Assembly: GCF_009905375.1 (NCBI RefSeq)
Contig: NW_027419819.1
Span: 1-64,000 of the forward strand
DNA from: Apium graveolens
Lineage: Eukaryota; Streptophyta; Magnoliopsida; Apiales; Apiaceae
Reading direction: 5' to 3'
DNA: 64,000 bases
Position numbers and translations under genes: made by a program. Shown piece by piece: positions 21,640 through 33,769 of this stretch. Position 1 is the stretch's first letter. Each line of letters begins with the position of its first letter. The notes beneath the pieces are model-generated. The model made no database searches and was not told the origin of the DNA. It saw only the letters and a program-made list of their open reading frames with translations.

Positions 21640-24600
21640 TGTCACACCCCCAACTTAAACAGCAAAATAAATATAGCTATTACATCTTTTTAATGAAGAA
21701 TACACAACCAAAATCCAAGATCTTACAGTTTAGGGTTTGGAACAGCCCAACACTACCAACTATTACATCTGATTTAGAATACCGAGTCCTCACACAACTA
21801 TTATTACTTATTCTACCTGAGCTCGAACATAAGCATCAGCATCACAGGTCTTACGGGCAGTCTGTTTGAATCTAACCATAGCTGCTAGCTGTAATATAAG
21901 GGTAAAGCAAGAAGTGAGCCAAACGCTCAACAAGTGCTAACAGTACGACACAAAACATAAATTGAGATATACTTTTAAGAATGACAATGGAAAGTCATAA
22001 CCAAAGGTAACGAGAGATAAAAACTATGTGAGATGGCATCATTTTGCTTGCATCAAAAAAAATTTAAAATCATGTCTTAATCAAAATCATTTTATGACGC
22101 TACAGATTACAGCCGGTGATCAGCCGCGAAGTAATCCCGAACCTCGCTGGGTTCTAAAACATTATTGGGAATCCCTAGGCAAATTTTAAGCCTAATATAA
22201 GTGCGGAAAGGACTCGCGTCTCAGTCCAGATCCACCATTCAAGAAAACATTTATCCCCCTTTGGGACTGAAAACCCACATTTTATTTATTTCAAAAACTG
22301 ATGCCGAATTATGACAAAATCTCTTTTTGCAGTAAACATTTTTATTAAGGAATTATAGATCAACTCGAAACACGGGAAACAAGGTACTGAATATCAGAGC
22401 CATGATTCACAAAACTATTCTCTATTCGAGTAATTGAATGGTTTTCATATATCAAAGATTGGACAAGAGGATTTTAGTGAGGCTAATGGATAATATGAAG
22501 GGTAATGCCAATTTGGGCTCAAAGCAATGGTTTCTCATCAAGGTTCAAGTGCTGGATCATCAAGAAGGTAAGCTTCATGAATACTAAAGGTGTTAAGGTA
22601 TGAAGAATGATCTTTAACTCAGGACATATCAGAATTGTCAAGCTTTAGGATAAGAAAGAGGGTATCAATCAATAAGGAATCAAGCTGGTAAGTATCTGAC
22701 TATCAGAATTCAAAGTAAGGTTCTATAGGGGTTCAAGTATCAGGCTGAGATATTAATACTTAGGAAACATTAACATGTTAATCAAGAGGATCCATCAAGT
22801 AATATATCAACTCTTCATTTTATCATGACATTAAACTATCATGAAAGACTTTTGAACTACTTGCAATACGTACTCGAGGGTTCATGGCATCTCTATGTAA
22901 CTCAAAGATAAACAAAAGATACGTTTGATTTAAATATATCAAAATGACTCAGGATAATTGCATCAACATATAAGAACTATTTGTAGTAAATACGAAGGTC
23001 AAGTTGAATCACTTGCCTTGAGATAGGCTGGTCTGGTCTGACTGGTAGGAGCAACAACTGGAGCTTCACTCGAGTTTTATGGCAAGTTTTCCCTCGTCTC
23101 GAGATCCTACATAAATAATAATAATCCTCATTATAATATATTCTCACCAACTTAACCTATTTACAACTCGAAATTAAACACGGATGACACTTAGGCCTAT
23201 ATGCACTTAATTTATATTATCTTTTAAATTATAATTGCACACACATAGCCACATATTCACATATCATATATTAACACCAAATAACACCATATATACCATA
23301 ATGCAATACTAGGCTTGGATGATCTCGACTCACAACTTAAGTCACTTGGTCGCTAAACTAGACAAGGTCTTCTAATTTCGGTTTCCTAACTCGATGTGCC
23401 TTTCCTAAATTATCCAAAATCTATTGACCCTCACTTGTGCATTTTTCTCTACTGACCTTATACTATCTTACAACTATGGTGGTCGACCTAATACTCACTT
23501 CTAAGTGTTCTAAAACTATGTGATAAGTGATAGTGCTCACTGGTGCCAATTTCAGAATGACAACTATGGTTTCTTGAGTACATTAGGCACTCTTAAACTA
23601 CAGATTTTCCTTCAAAACTTTTACACAAGACTCTCCTGACCTAAGATCATCTCACAAACTTAATGTGGCTCAAGGGTCTGGCTTGGGCCTTCTTGGGCCT
23701 AAGCTAAAAGTCCAAGGTTCCCCTGTTTTTCTGGGCAGAAAATGCCCTGACTTGAATTAACTTGTGACACATGGTTCTAGCTCATATCCTATGAACTATG
23801 GTTGGAAAAACTTCTCTGACATACCCTCTAACTAAGGCCCAATTGGGCCTAATGAGGGCCTACCCATGACATGGTCAAATCTCCCTATTTCTAAGTTGCA
23901 ACAAAACTATCCCCTGCTGGATAGATTTTGTGATTCTACTTGTGCACCTAACCAAATGACATGCAAACCTCCAACCAACTCCTAAAACCTATTATATACT
24001 CCCAATACTAACTTCTGGTAGCTTGGGCCTCAAAGTGCACACCAATGACATGGTCAAAACTCACTCAAAACCTCAGGGTGCTATACTGATTTTTCTGCAG
24101 AAACTATAACTCTCATTTTCCAAGGTTTTGACTTGACAAACTCAACTAACAACAACTCAATACTTAAACCAAGACTTATACATGGTAATCTACTGAACTA
24201 ACTCCCTTATTCTCAAAATAAACTTGGGTGAGATCATCCATGCCCAAAAACAACAACATGCAATCAAATATATAACATGCAACTCATGGAAAGCACATAA
24301 CAAGATTTCGGCTAGGCATAAAGTTTTAAATGCTTGCAAAATCGACTTGCACCTAATACTCATCCTTAATAATCATGAAATATAACTTCTTTTAAGTATT
24401 AATAAGAAATTTATCATGGAAACAATCTATTTTAAGCACACATATTTCGAATTTATAGATTTTTAAACATAACTACATGATTTCGAAAAAGTAGCATGCA
24501 ACTCATGGTTGATCATCATTTTAATATCTTAAAACTAACATGCATGGCTAAACATAAATATATAATGAAATTTCAGAGCATGCAAAGGATTTTAAATCAT

Positions 24601-25503
24601 GATATCTCCATAAAACACTTAGTTAGCACATATACATAATATATCTCATAGAGAGCTCTTGAATTCACAAGAATCAAGAGTTTCTCTTTGGAGATCACAT
24701 AAGAACTACACATGCATGCATGGAACTTCAACTTCCAAGTCAAAAAACACTTGGAAAGTATATAAGATGAATGTAGGTAAAAGATTTACACTTGGGAAGA
24801 TGAAGAATGAATTGAAAAATGGAAGGGGGGTGGGGAATTGGCCTTCGGCCGAGAGCAATGTGGGAGGGGGAGGAGAGAAAATTTGTGGTGTGTTGGAGTG
24901 TGGAATGAGAATGACTTCTCCCACTTTGATTTCTTTGTTTTATGCTATTTGGTTTACAAATGATTAGTGGAAGTGAGAACTTACAAAAATGTCCCTTGGT
25001 TAAAGTTAGGCCATTTTGCATGCAAGGCTAAGGTAGTAATTTGGTAATAATCAAATGAGTTAGTGGGGTTGGAAAAGTCTTGTTTGCCCTTTAAGAGAAT
25101 AGAAGGGTGATTTGCATGCATGGTCTCTTATGTAATTTGATAAATATGACAACTAAAATTTATAATGATTTATTTTTATAAAATAAAATACAAGTTTAAA
25201 AATTATAAAATTTATATCATAAAATAACTTGGATTTTTAGAGACTTTATAAAATCATTTTCAAAATTTGTGAACAAAATACCTTTTAAAAGAAAATTTTT
25301 CCAAAGCTTAGAATATTCCTTATAAATCAAAAATAAAGAAATTAAATAAACTCTTGCTTTGAAAAATCATATACTACACAAAGCAAATTTATAATGCAGA
25401 AACTTTCACTCACACTAGCGTACAATCATTGAATATATTTTCATTTGACTTTAATATTATACCCAATCCATAAATAATATTACATAAAATATCGGTCGTA
25501 ACA
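21640..25503 (-). repeat. G1 5' LTR
   Basis: This is the twin of 12323-16187. Differences are scattered single bases such as c/t at 21836 and a few changes in A-runs. The outer end cgtaaca at 25503 abuts resumed C2 integrase sequence. Confidence 0.95.
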
Positions 25504-25507
25504 TGTC

Positions 25508-26553
25508 AGTGATTCTGATGGCAAGATTGCAATGACTGGTGTAAGACATGGAAACTTATATGAAGCCAGAGTCTCCACAAATACTGATGAATCAGAAGTT
25601 TGCCTGCTTAGTAGAGCATCTGTGGAAGATGGCTGGAACTGGCATAAAAGACTTTCTCACCTCAATTTCAACAACATCAATGAACTTGTGAGAAAAGATC
25701 TTGTGAGAGGATTGCCCAATGTAGTATTTACTCTTGATGTCTTATGTGACTCATGCTTGAAAACCAAGCAAAGGAAAACATCTTTCAAGAGTAAAACTGA
25801 ATCCTCTATTCTTGAACCATATCATCTACTTCATTTTGATCTCTTTGGTCCAGTAATTGTTATGTCAATTGCCAAGAAAAGGTATGCACTCGTAACTATT
25901 GATGAATATGCAAGATACACATGAGTTTATTTTCTGCACACCATGGATGAATCTCTATCCATTCTTCTTGATCATGTGAGAGAACTGGAAAAAGGATCAA
26001 CATACAAAGTGAAGATCATTAGAAGTGATAGTGGAACTGAATTTAAGAACAGTGCTATGGAAGAGTTCTGCAAATACAAGAGGATAAAATAAGAATTTTC
26101 TTCTCCTGGAACTCCACAACAAAATGGATTTATTGAAAGAAAGAATAGAACTCTCATAAAAGCTGCAAGAACCATGCTAGCGGAAGCAAGATTGCCTACC
26201 TATTTCTGAGCTGAGGCTGTGCAAACTGCCTGCTTTACACAAAATGCAACTTTGATCAACAAGCATGGTAAAACACCATTTGAGATGGTGAAGGGAAATA
26301 AGTCAAATCTAAAGTATTTTCACATTTTTGGCTGCAAGTGTTTTGTTCTCAAAACTCATATCTAAAAGTTGATGAAGGCATTTTTGTGGGATATCCATTG
26401 TCTACAAAAGCCTTCAGAGTTTCTAATCTGAGAACAAGGACAGTCATGAAATCCATACATGTATCTTTTGGAGACAAGAAGATTACAGGTCTAGAAGATG
26501 TAGATGACCATGATGAATTAAGATTTGAAAATGAAGTACCATATGCTGAATAA
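25508..26553 (+). pseudogene. pol: C2 Copia integrase, decayed
   Basis: This continues from 12322 after G1. Its zinc-binding HHCC region is present (HKRLSHLNF ... CDSCLKTKQRK, about 25642-25790). Of the DDE core, HFDLFGPV (first Asp, about 25835), IRSDSGTEF (second Asp, about 26010-26040) and PQQNGFIERKNRT (Glu, about 26110-26155) all remain readable. In-frame stops occur at 25922-25924 (Trp to stop after IDEYARYT), near 26088 and near 26208, and a frameshift near 26340. Integrase would insert the cDNA into the genome; this copy cannot make it. Confidence 0.88.
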
Positions 26554-27506
26554 CTAAATCCTGATATACTGACAAGTCCTGATACAGTAAATTCTTATAT
26601 CACTCCAAACTCTGATGATCCACATGATAGTGGAAATTCTATAAATAATGAAGCACATGTTGAGGGGGAGCAACATGATTCAAATCCAAAGTCTTTTTCA
26701 AGTGATTCAACTCAAGGAACATCAGTAAATAATTCATCAGACTCTCATTCCTCGAATTTGGATGGGTCAAATACTTATAGCACTGGGAATACTGATTCAA
26801 GGGGAAGCATCAGGACCGCAAGAAAATGGTCTAAGTCATATACACCTGACTTAATCATTGGAAATCTTGATAGTGGTGTAAGAACTAGAAAAGCCACTCA
26901 AAATGAATGTTTCCACCATTTTTTTCTATCTCAAATTGAACCAAAGAAAGTAGAAGAAGCTCTTCAAGATGCTGACTAGATTACAACAATACAAGAGGAG
27001 TTTAATGAATTTGAAAGGAACAAAGTCTGGACTCTTGTGCCAAAACCAAAGAACATATCAATTATTGGTGCAAAGTGGGTGTTTAGAAACAAAACTGATA
27101 GTGAGTGCATCATTACAAGAAATAAAGCAAGACTGGTTGCAAAGGGCTATTCTCAACAAAAAGGCATTAATTATGATGAGACTTTTGTTCCAAATACAAG
27201 GCTTGAGGCAATAATAATTTTTCTAGCCTATGCTGCTCACAAAAAGTTTAAAGTGTTCTAAATAGATGTGAAGAGTTCTTTCTTGAATGGTGAACTTGAA
27301 GAGGAAGTTTATGTTGAACAGCCTCCACGGTTCATTGATCCAAAACATCCTGATCATGTCTATAAACTGGATAAAGCACTCTATGGACTAAAACAAGCTC
27401 TAAGGGCCTGGTATGAAACACTTGCTCTGTTTCTGTTAAAGTGGTTTCACAAGAGGTACAATTGAAAAAACTCTCTTTTATAAATACCATGGTAAGGACT
27501 TGTTAT
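26554..27506 (+). pseudogene. pol: C2 linker and N-terminal half of reverse transcriptase, decayed
   Basis: A Ser/Asn/Asp-rich linker (about 26560-26790) leads to Copia [30 protein letters not shown] (about 27075-27190), [15 protein letters not shown] and [20 protein letters not shown] (about 27300-27420). Stops lie at about 26978 and 27259, and a frameshift at about 27440. The reading is cut at 27506 by S1 and resumes at 49836; GTTAT (27502-27506 and 49831-49835) is the duplicated site. Confidence 0.88.
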
Positions 27507-28852
27507 TGAAGGGTTTTTAGCACATAAACACAGCGAAAACGTAAATTTAATCTTAAAAAAAACCGTAACCCTCCGCAAGATCCATGCGAAAAATAATATT
27601 TAATTCATAGTTCAGTATGTTTACCTTAAGAAGCTTTACATTAATGGAAAGATGGAGGTCTTTAATAGTGATCCAAGAACGATGAACGGAGATCCTTAGC
27701 AGCTGTTTCTCAAGTGTGAAGCACTCCACCGGTATCCACCAAGAAAACGATGTAATGAAGGAGGAGGAGATGGAGAGAATTAGGGTTTTGTAAATCTTTT
27801 TGGTTGAGGCAAAAATAGGGTTTATAATAGCATATTTATAGGCAAAATTTCCAGTTGAAAATTTTGCCATAAAATATTATTATTATTAACCCTTTATTAT
27901 TCTCATTAATAATTAAAACACCTTTTAATTATTAATCCTTTTTCTAAACTCTTTAGAAATAATTCTCTCACTTGATTTAATTTCCAAAAATTAAATTCTT
28001 AATTAATAATATTAAGAACCTTTTCTTAATTAATTTATAATCAATTAAATCTCATTTAATCAATTATTAAATTTGCCAATTAATTATTTATTTTATAAAT
28101 AAATAATTATCAGCCTTTATTAATTAATTCCTCCACCATTAAATCATTTTCTTTTATGGTGTGACCCTGTAGGTTCAATATTAAGCCGGTAGTAGAAATA
28201 AATAATAATAAAACTATTTTATCATTATTTATATAAATTCTCTAATTCATTAAATATGATTAATTAATTAATCATATTTATTCTACATCGTGAGGGATAC
28301 TTCTCAGCATATCGCGACTATCCGGATAATACGAATTCACTGCTTAGAATACCAAGAACCTATTCAGTGATTAGTTACCGTACAATTAATTCCTTCTACC
28401 TTGCAATGTCACGATTAAATACAAGGCATGGAACTTGTGTCAAGGCTATCTTATTTAATCATTTACTTTCCCATTCACTATGCTTAGTTCTATTTAATGT
28501 AAATTAGAAACTCCTTTCTAATTTCATTCACTCTTGCCAGAGATTCCTGAACTAGCATAAGTGGATCAGCATTGAACATTCTCTTCCTACAATGGAAGGG
28601 GTAGATCCTTTATTGATCATACACTATCTTCGTGTACAAATTCATATACCCAGTAGAGCCCTTACAATTGTCCCTAGAGACTAAGAACTAAACCAAAGCA
28701 TAGTTCAGTGTACACAAGATGACTATGATGACCTCAAGTCTAAGGATACTTGTACAACTATCACTATGTGAACAACTGCTGACACGTGAGTGAACTCCAT
28801 CAGTTGTTCAGCTGTGTGAGTCATGTTCAGTGAACTTATTCTATAATAAGCA
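27507..28852 (-). repeat. S1, part 1: Copia-type solo LTR, split by G2
   Basis: Together with 49469-49830 this gives one element of about 1.7 kb with TG...CA ends (TGAAGGGTTT at 27507, ATCTCTTTCA at 49830) flanked by a perfect TSD GTTAT. No coding region, PBS or PPT is present, so it is a solo LTR. I read it on the minus strand because the complement (tgaaagagatatgtcctaag...) starts like Copia LTRs of the Angela/Tork kind; orientation is less certain than the boundaries. It contains AT-rich runs (27880-28290). Confidence 0.8.
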
Positions 28853-31800
28853 TGTATTAACCCCAATTTTTGGAATTTTTGAAACCCTGATGAATAGTAA
28901 CTTTTGCTGATGATGTTGATTAAGGAAAAATTATCAGACCACACTATATAGGAGTACTGTTATGGAAATTCTAAGATCGTATTAGTATTCCATAAAGTAA
29001 ATGAGTGTATGTAAAGGTAACATAAAGGATTTAAAAGGATTTAAATTAAAGGATTTAAATTCAAGGATTATAAGAGAGGATTAAAAAAAGGAATATAAAA
29101 TATTGAGAAAGGTTTAGGGGAACCCAAGTAATAAGATCCCGGATATGATCCCTCAAATGATCAACGAGAACGAGAGTTAAGCGAACCATAAAATAGATAA
29201 ACGACCAAGGGACAAGCACATACAAGTAGAATGGGAAGGAAGCTTCCAAGAGAAGCTAAAACATGTGGTTAAAAGAGAAGGTGACATCATCACACCATGA
29301 GGATTGGAAAAATGGCAAGATGATGAGGTAGGCAAGATGATGTAAGCAATTTGCAAGATATTTAACCAAGGATTGATATCAACCAAGCATTTTTATGCAC
29401 AAAGATCAATAAAACAAAGCAAGCTTCTCCCCCCCCCCATTTCATCTTTTTCACTTCGAATTTTTCATCAAAATGGTGAATTAGAAATTCAAAACACAAG
29501 CTATACTCCATGGAAAATTATAAGGTTTGTTTCTTTGGATCCTATATTTCATAACTAAGAAGAGCAAGTAGTTTGAGTGCTTGAATCAAAGGTTTTCTAT
29601 CTCAAACAAATAATTTTAGTGGAGGGTGAATAGTAACCAAGTTAGTTGTGTTTTGGTTTTCTTAGGTTCCATTGAAGATCCAAGCTTCCTAAGGCCATAT
29701 AAGCACCCCTTCAAGCTTCTAAGTGAATCACCACTCTCCAAGGAAGGTATAAAGCCCTTTAACCCTTATAAATTAGTGGGTTTAATATGTTTTTAAGAAT
29801 ATTATGATAGATTTGGGAGTATGCTAAGAATTGGTATGATTAGTGATATGATTTGGATGAGTTTATGCTTGGTCATTGCCATTAGTTATTCAAGTTTATG
29901 CTTAATGATTAAAGTTATGGATCTTGAATGTTTGACCTAGAAATTGGTGTATTAGGTTATGGTAAAATATTGTTGGTTGAATGATCTTGTATTGGGGTTG
30001 AATGATGGTGTAATGGTGTTGATTGGTGGTGGTTTGGTATTGAATTGATTCGGTAAAATTTGGGAATCGATAAGTTATAGCCATCGTAATGCGCAATTTT
30101 CCTGAGACTGTTTTGTGCATTACTTTTGCACCCGAACACTCACTTCCATGAACTGACCATTACTATGCTTATATAGTTTATGATTCAATCTTCGTTTTGA
30201 TATGTGGTTCGCTTATATCCGATGTACGGTTTAGGAGAAACGACCGTTTTAAGTTACGGTGTTTCGCGAACGAACCTTTACATCTCGCTTAACTTTGAAA
30301 CCTTGTTTAAGGCCCCTAAAAGACTAATTGGATTACGAAACAATTATGTAAGATGGATTAGGAAGTTGGTAAAGTACTCGCGAAAGAGTCACCTTAAAAT
30401 TCATAATGGTTAATTTATTAAAATTGGTGGAGCCGAGGGTACCCGCAAACGATTAACAAAAATCGTTAAGCGTATAAGCGACCGTAAGCGAACATTAGGG
30501 TCTAAGTGGATAAAGTCTAGTTTCTTAAGTGACCGTGGTCTAATTCCGGATTATGTTGTTGTTCATAGGTTATCGGACCCACTCTAAGCTTAAGTCTATC
30601 CGGGAACACTCAGACAAGTTTTCTACCCGTTAAACTGTTGTTGTGATGTAAATATATGTATATGCATTATCTTGTGATAAATGCATTAGGGGACCTTTAT
30701 GGGAATATTATTTAAATAATAATATTCAGATAATTTCTAACATATCGAGACTGATTTATTTTATTAAATTAGCATTACTCCAAACATTCTTAAAAATGTT
30801 TTCGAGTCTTCAAAATAATTTTTAAAAGTTAGAGCGGATCCCAAAACTCATTTTTAGATTTAAGATCTTCCTTTCGAAGGGGATCTAAATACTCACTCAA
30901 AACCTGAGGGATCCGGCTCTGTGGTGTATTTTATATTCGCAACGAGGTTACTGTTTTGAGAAAACATTTTGATTACTTGCCCAACGTTCGGGAAGTAAGT
31001 CCATCTATTTGAGTCGGCATAAGCAACTTGGGCTCAGTGGGCGTCCATGAAAGTGTAAGTGGCTCAGTGGGAGTCCATCAATACGTAAGTGGCTCAGTGG
31101 CAGTCCAGCATAGGTCCTAATGCGGCCAGGGTGATGACCAGTGGGGAATTCGTCCATCTACTAGTAGAAAAAGTTACTTATTGGTATCTTTTCCTGATCA
31201 GCAAGATATCAGGTTTATGCCAAGGTTTTCTTCTTTCCAAATTCATTGGATATTATAACTCTGTTGATACTTTTCATAACAGAGGTTTCCAAGGAAAGTA
31301 TGAGATATATATATAGGTGTATATATATATCGGGACTTAATGAAGTATCTCGTAACTTCATTTCTTTTAAATGATATTTCAAAGATTGAATCTATTCAAA
31401 TCTTATCTTGTAGTCTTATCTATGTGATGAACTTTTGAAACTGATTATACCTTGAATGGTGGTAGTTCAAGTAGTATTCGGAAAAGATATAAGTATATTG
31501 GAGTATCTCGTAACTTCACTTTTTCAACTTATGTCTGTTAATGATTATCTTATGCATGACAAAGATTTTCAGAAAAATGTTGAGACAAGGTTAGATATAT
31601 GAGATCACCTTGCAATAATATTTTTATACAACTATAAACTGGAATTCTATGTATATTATACATGGCAGAGGATTTCAAAGATTTTGAAAAGTATATATAC
31701 ATATATACTAAATATTTTGCGACTTGGTCGCATTAAGAGATCAAACTTGGTTCATTTCTTTTTGACCAAGACTTTCATGAGTACTGTGAGAATGCTCATA

Positions 31801-32274
31801 TTTTGTAAATTATTATGCATATTATTTCGGTGGGCTTGTTGCTCACCCTTGTTTTCTTCTTTCATCACACAACAACAGATAGACAAGATAAACAGGACCA
31901 AGCTCCCAATTTGTGAGCGGATAGGAAACGTTCCGCAGTTTTCTGTAGGCGTTGATGTCGTGTAGCTGAGGTAGGATCTGCCAATAGGCTAGGCTTCCAA
32001 CTTTTGATGTACCAGACTTATGTATATTTATGAATTGTAATAATGGCAAAGAATATGTAAATTTATTCAGAAACCCTTTTAAGGTGTAATGGTTTACAAT
32101 TGTGGAATAAAATGACTTGTGTTATTTTTGGATATTCATCTCTGAGACTATAACTTGTAGTGTGTGTGCATAGTGGGGTCGCAGTACGCATTAGTTTATT
32201 AAGATTAAGTATTATTAAGGGAAATGGAACTCGTGACAACCCGGATCCCCGACCCCAGATTTGGGGGTGTTACA
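28853..32274 (+). repeat. G2 5' LTR, internally deleted
   Basis: It starts TGTATTAACCCC and ends gggggtgttaca. It is 635 bp shorter than the 3' LTR: about 80 bp is missing near 29010, where 'aaggatttaaa' is instead repeated, and about 0.6 kb is missing at about 30690 ('gcat' joined to 'aggggacctttatggg'). Confidence 0.92.
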
Positions 32275-32278
32275 GAAA

Positions 32279-32290
32279 TGGTATCAGAGC
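32279..32290 (+). promoter_or_regulatory. G2 primer-binding site (Met tRNA)
   Basis: TGGTATCAGAGC lies 4 bp after the 5' LTR end. Confidence 0.92.
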
Positions 32291-32499
32291 TAAGCGTTAT
32301 AAACCTCAGAGATGATGTGTCGTTAAAAATGATAATTTCACTAAGATAATAAGAACTCTTGCGAAGTTCATAATCGGACTACCTAACGTAGTACTGAAAG
32401 TTAAAACTCTTACGGGAACCCTTATAAATATCATGATAGTAACATAGATCGTTATCGTATATAGTAGCGGGACTCCGAACCCTGAAGTTCAAGAGCAAT

Positions 32500-33563
32500 A
32501 ATATGATGATGTTTTACTACATATTGGAGATCAGATTGTGGATCCGATAGAGCGTCCTAACGCGGGACTGGATTATGTTAATATTGAGGATGTAGCGGTT
32601 GAGGATATTATCCTAGAAGGGATTGTTGCTGAGAAGGATCCCGTGGAGGATCCTGACAAGAATGAATAAAGGACCACTGAGGAATTGATGACCATGGTTA
32701 GGGCGTCTACCAGAGGTAGGATTGGCCGGTCACTACCGGAGGTTCTTTCAAAGTTTGTAAAGATAGTAGCCCCTTTAACGCGGCTTACTTGTAAGACTGA
32801 GAAGTTCGAATGGACAGAGAAATGCGAGAACAGCTTTTAAGAACTGAAGCAAAGATTGGTGACGGCCCCTATGTTGGCGTTGCCGGATGGAAAAGGAGAT
32901 TTTGTGATGTGTAGTGACGCTTCACATAAGGAATTAGGGTGCTTCTTATACAGCACAGCAAGGTAATCGTGTACGCTTCAAGATAATTAAGGGAATATAA
33001 AATTCGATATCCCCACCCATGAGCTTGGGCTCGTGGCAATAGTTTTGCCCTAAAGATTGGAGGAACTACTTATATGGAGAGAAGTGCGAGATTTACACAA
33101 GACATAAGTGCTCTAGTGCATTTTCACGCAGAAAGAGCTCAACATGCGCCAGAGGAGGTGGTTAGAGCTAATCAAGGATTTCGATTATGAGATTCTTTAT
33201 CATCCAGGGAAAGCCAATATGATGGCTAACATTCTTAGTAGAAAGGTGCAACTCAAGATGATAATGTCTTTGGGAGAGTTGATAAGAGATTTTGAGAAAA
33301 TGGAAATAGAAGTGAAGGTAATCGGAACCGGTACTGAAAAGTTGTTTGAGATTGTAATGCAACCCGAATTATTGGAAAAGATCATATTGTGCCAAGAAAA
33401 AGTGATAAATGAAGGCAGAGAGCCAATGAATAGAGAAGAGATTAATACCGAGAAAGATGATAAGGGAATACTGAGGTATTCCTACAGAACTTGGGTTTCA
33501 AATGTTCAAGAGCTTAAAGATGAGATCTTAGATGAAGGCCCTAGTTTGAGGAATAAGACTTAG
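32500..33563 (+). pseudogene. G2: gag N-terminal scrap joined to an out-of-order RNase H-integrase fragment
   Basis: An acidic gag-like start (about 32535-32730) runs into pol sequence from about 32745: FVKIVAPLTRLT, ELKQRLVTAPMLALPDGKG, CSDASHKELGC, then [20 protein letters not shown] and HPGKANMMANILSRK (33144-33250), continuing to the first residues of integrase (ELKDEILDE, about 33510-33537). This is the RT connection, RNase H and integrase start of a Gypsy pol with several stops before 33144. The last 140 codons are open. Recognisable gag core follows downstream, so the pol piece is out of order. Confidence 0.75.
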
Positions 33564-33769
33564 AGCAAACCCTGAATGTGATAGTCAGGGAGGTCGCCAT
33601 CAAGGTAGAAGGAACCCATAACATGATGAAGTGGAAAACAAGGATTTTAACGTATAAGATAACCCCGATTATGGGAAAAGGATGAAACATTTCATACTGA
33701 AAAAAACAGAAGTCGAGCAAGGAAGGGAGCACCAAGATGGTACTCCTATGGGGCAATTCATGGACCTTT

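Larger units (their letters stand above)
12323..25503 (-). mobile_element. G1: full-length Ty3/Gypsy chromovirus-type element, 13.2 kb
   Basis: Minus strand: 5' LTR 21640-25503 (3864 bp), PBS 21623-21634, small ORF 21146-21499, gag-pol 16222-20834, PPT 16188-16204, 3' LTR 12323-16187 (3865 bp). The LTRs differ by roughly 1-2% by eye, mostly transitions. The host site shows a 4-bp duplication TGTC (12319-12322 and 25504-25507); 5 bp would be expected, and the fifth base differs. A pol C-terminus with a chromodomain-like W-R-N-P-K...S-T-W-E motif, together with the long LTRs, suggests the Tekay/Del branch (inference). Confidence 0.95.

Noticed and set aside
32279..32290. tRNA gene signal near PBS sites
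   Set aside because: Only the 12-nt complement to the tRNA 3' end is present, placed beside LTRs; there is no cloverleaf.
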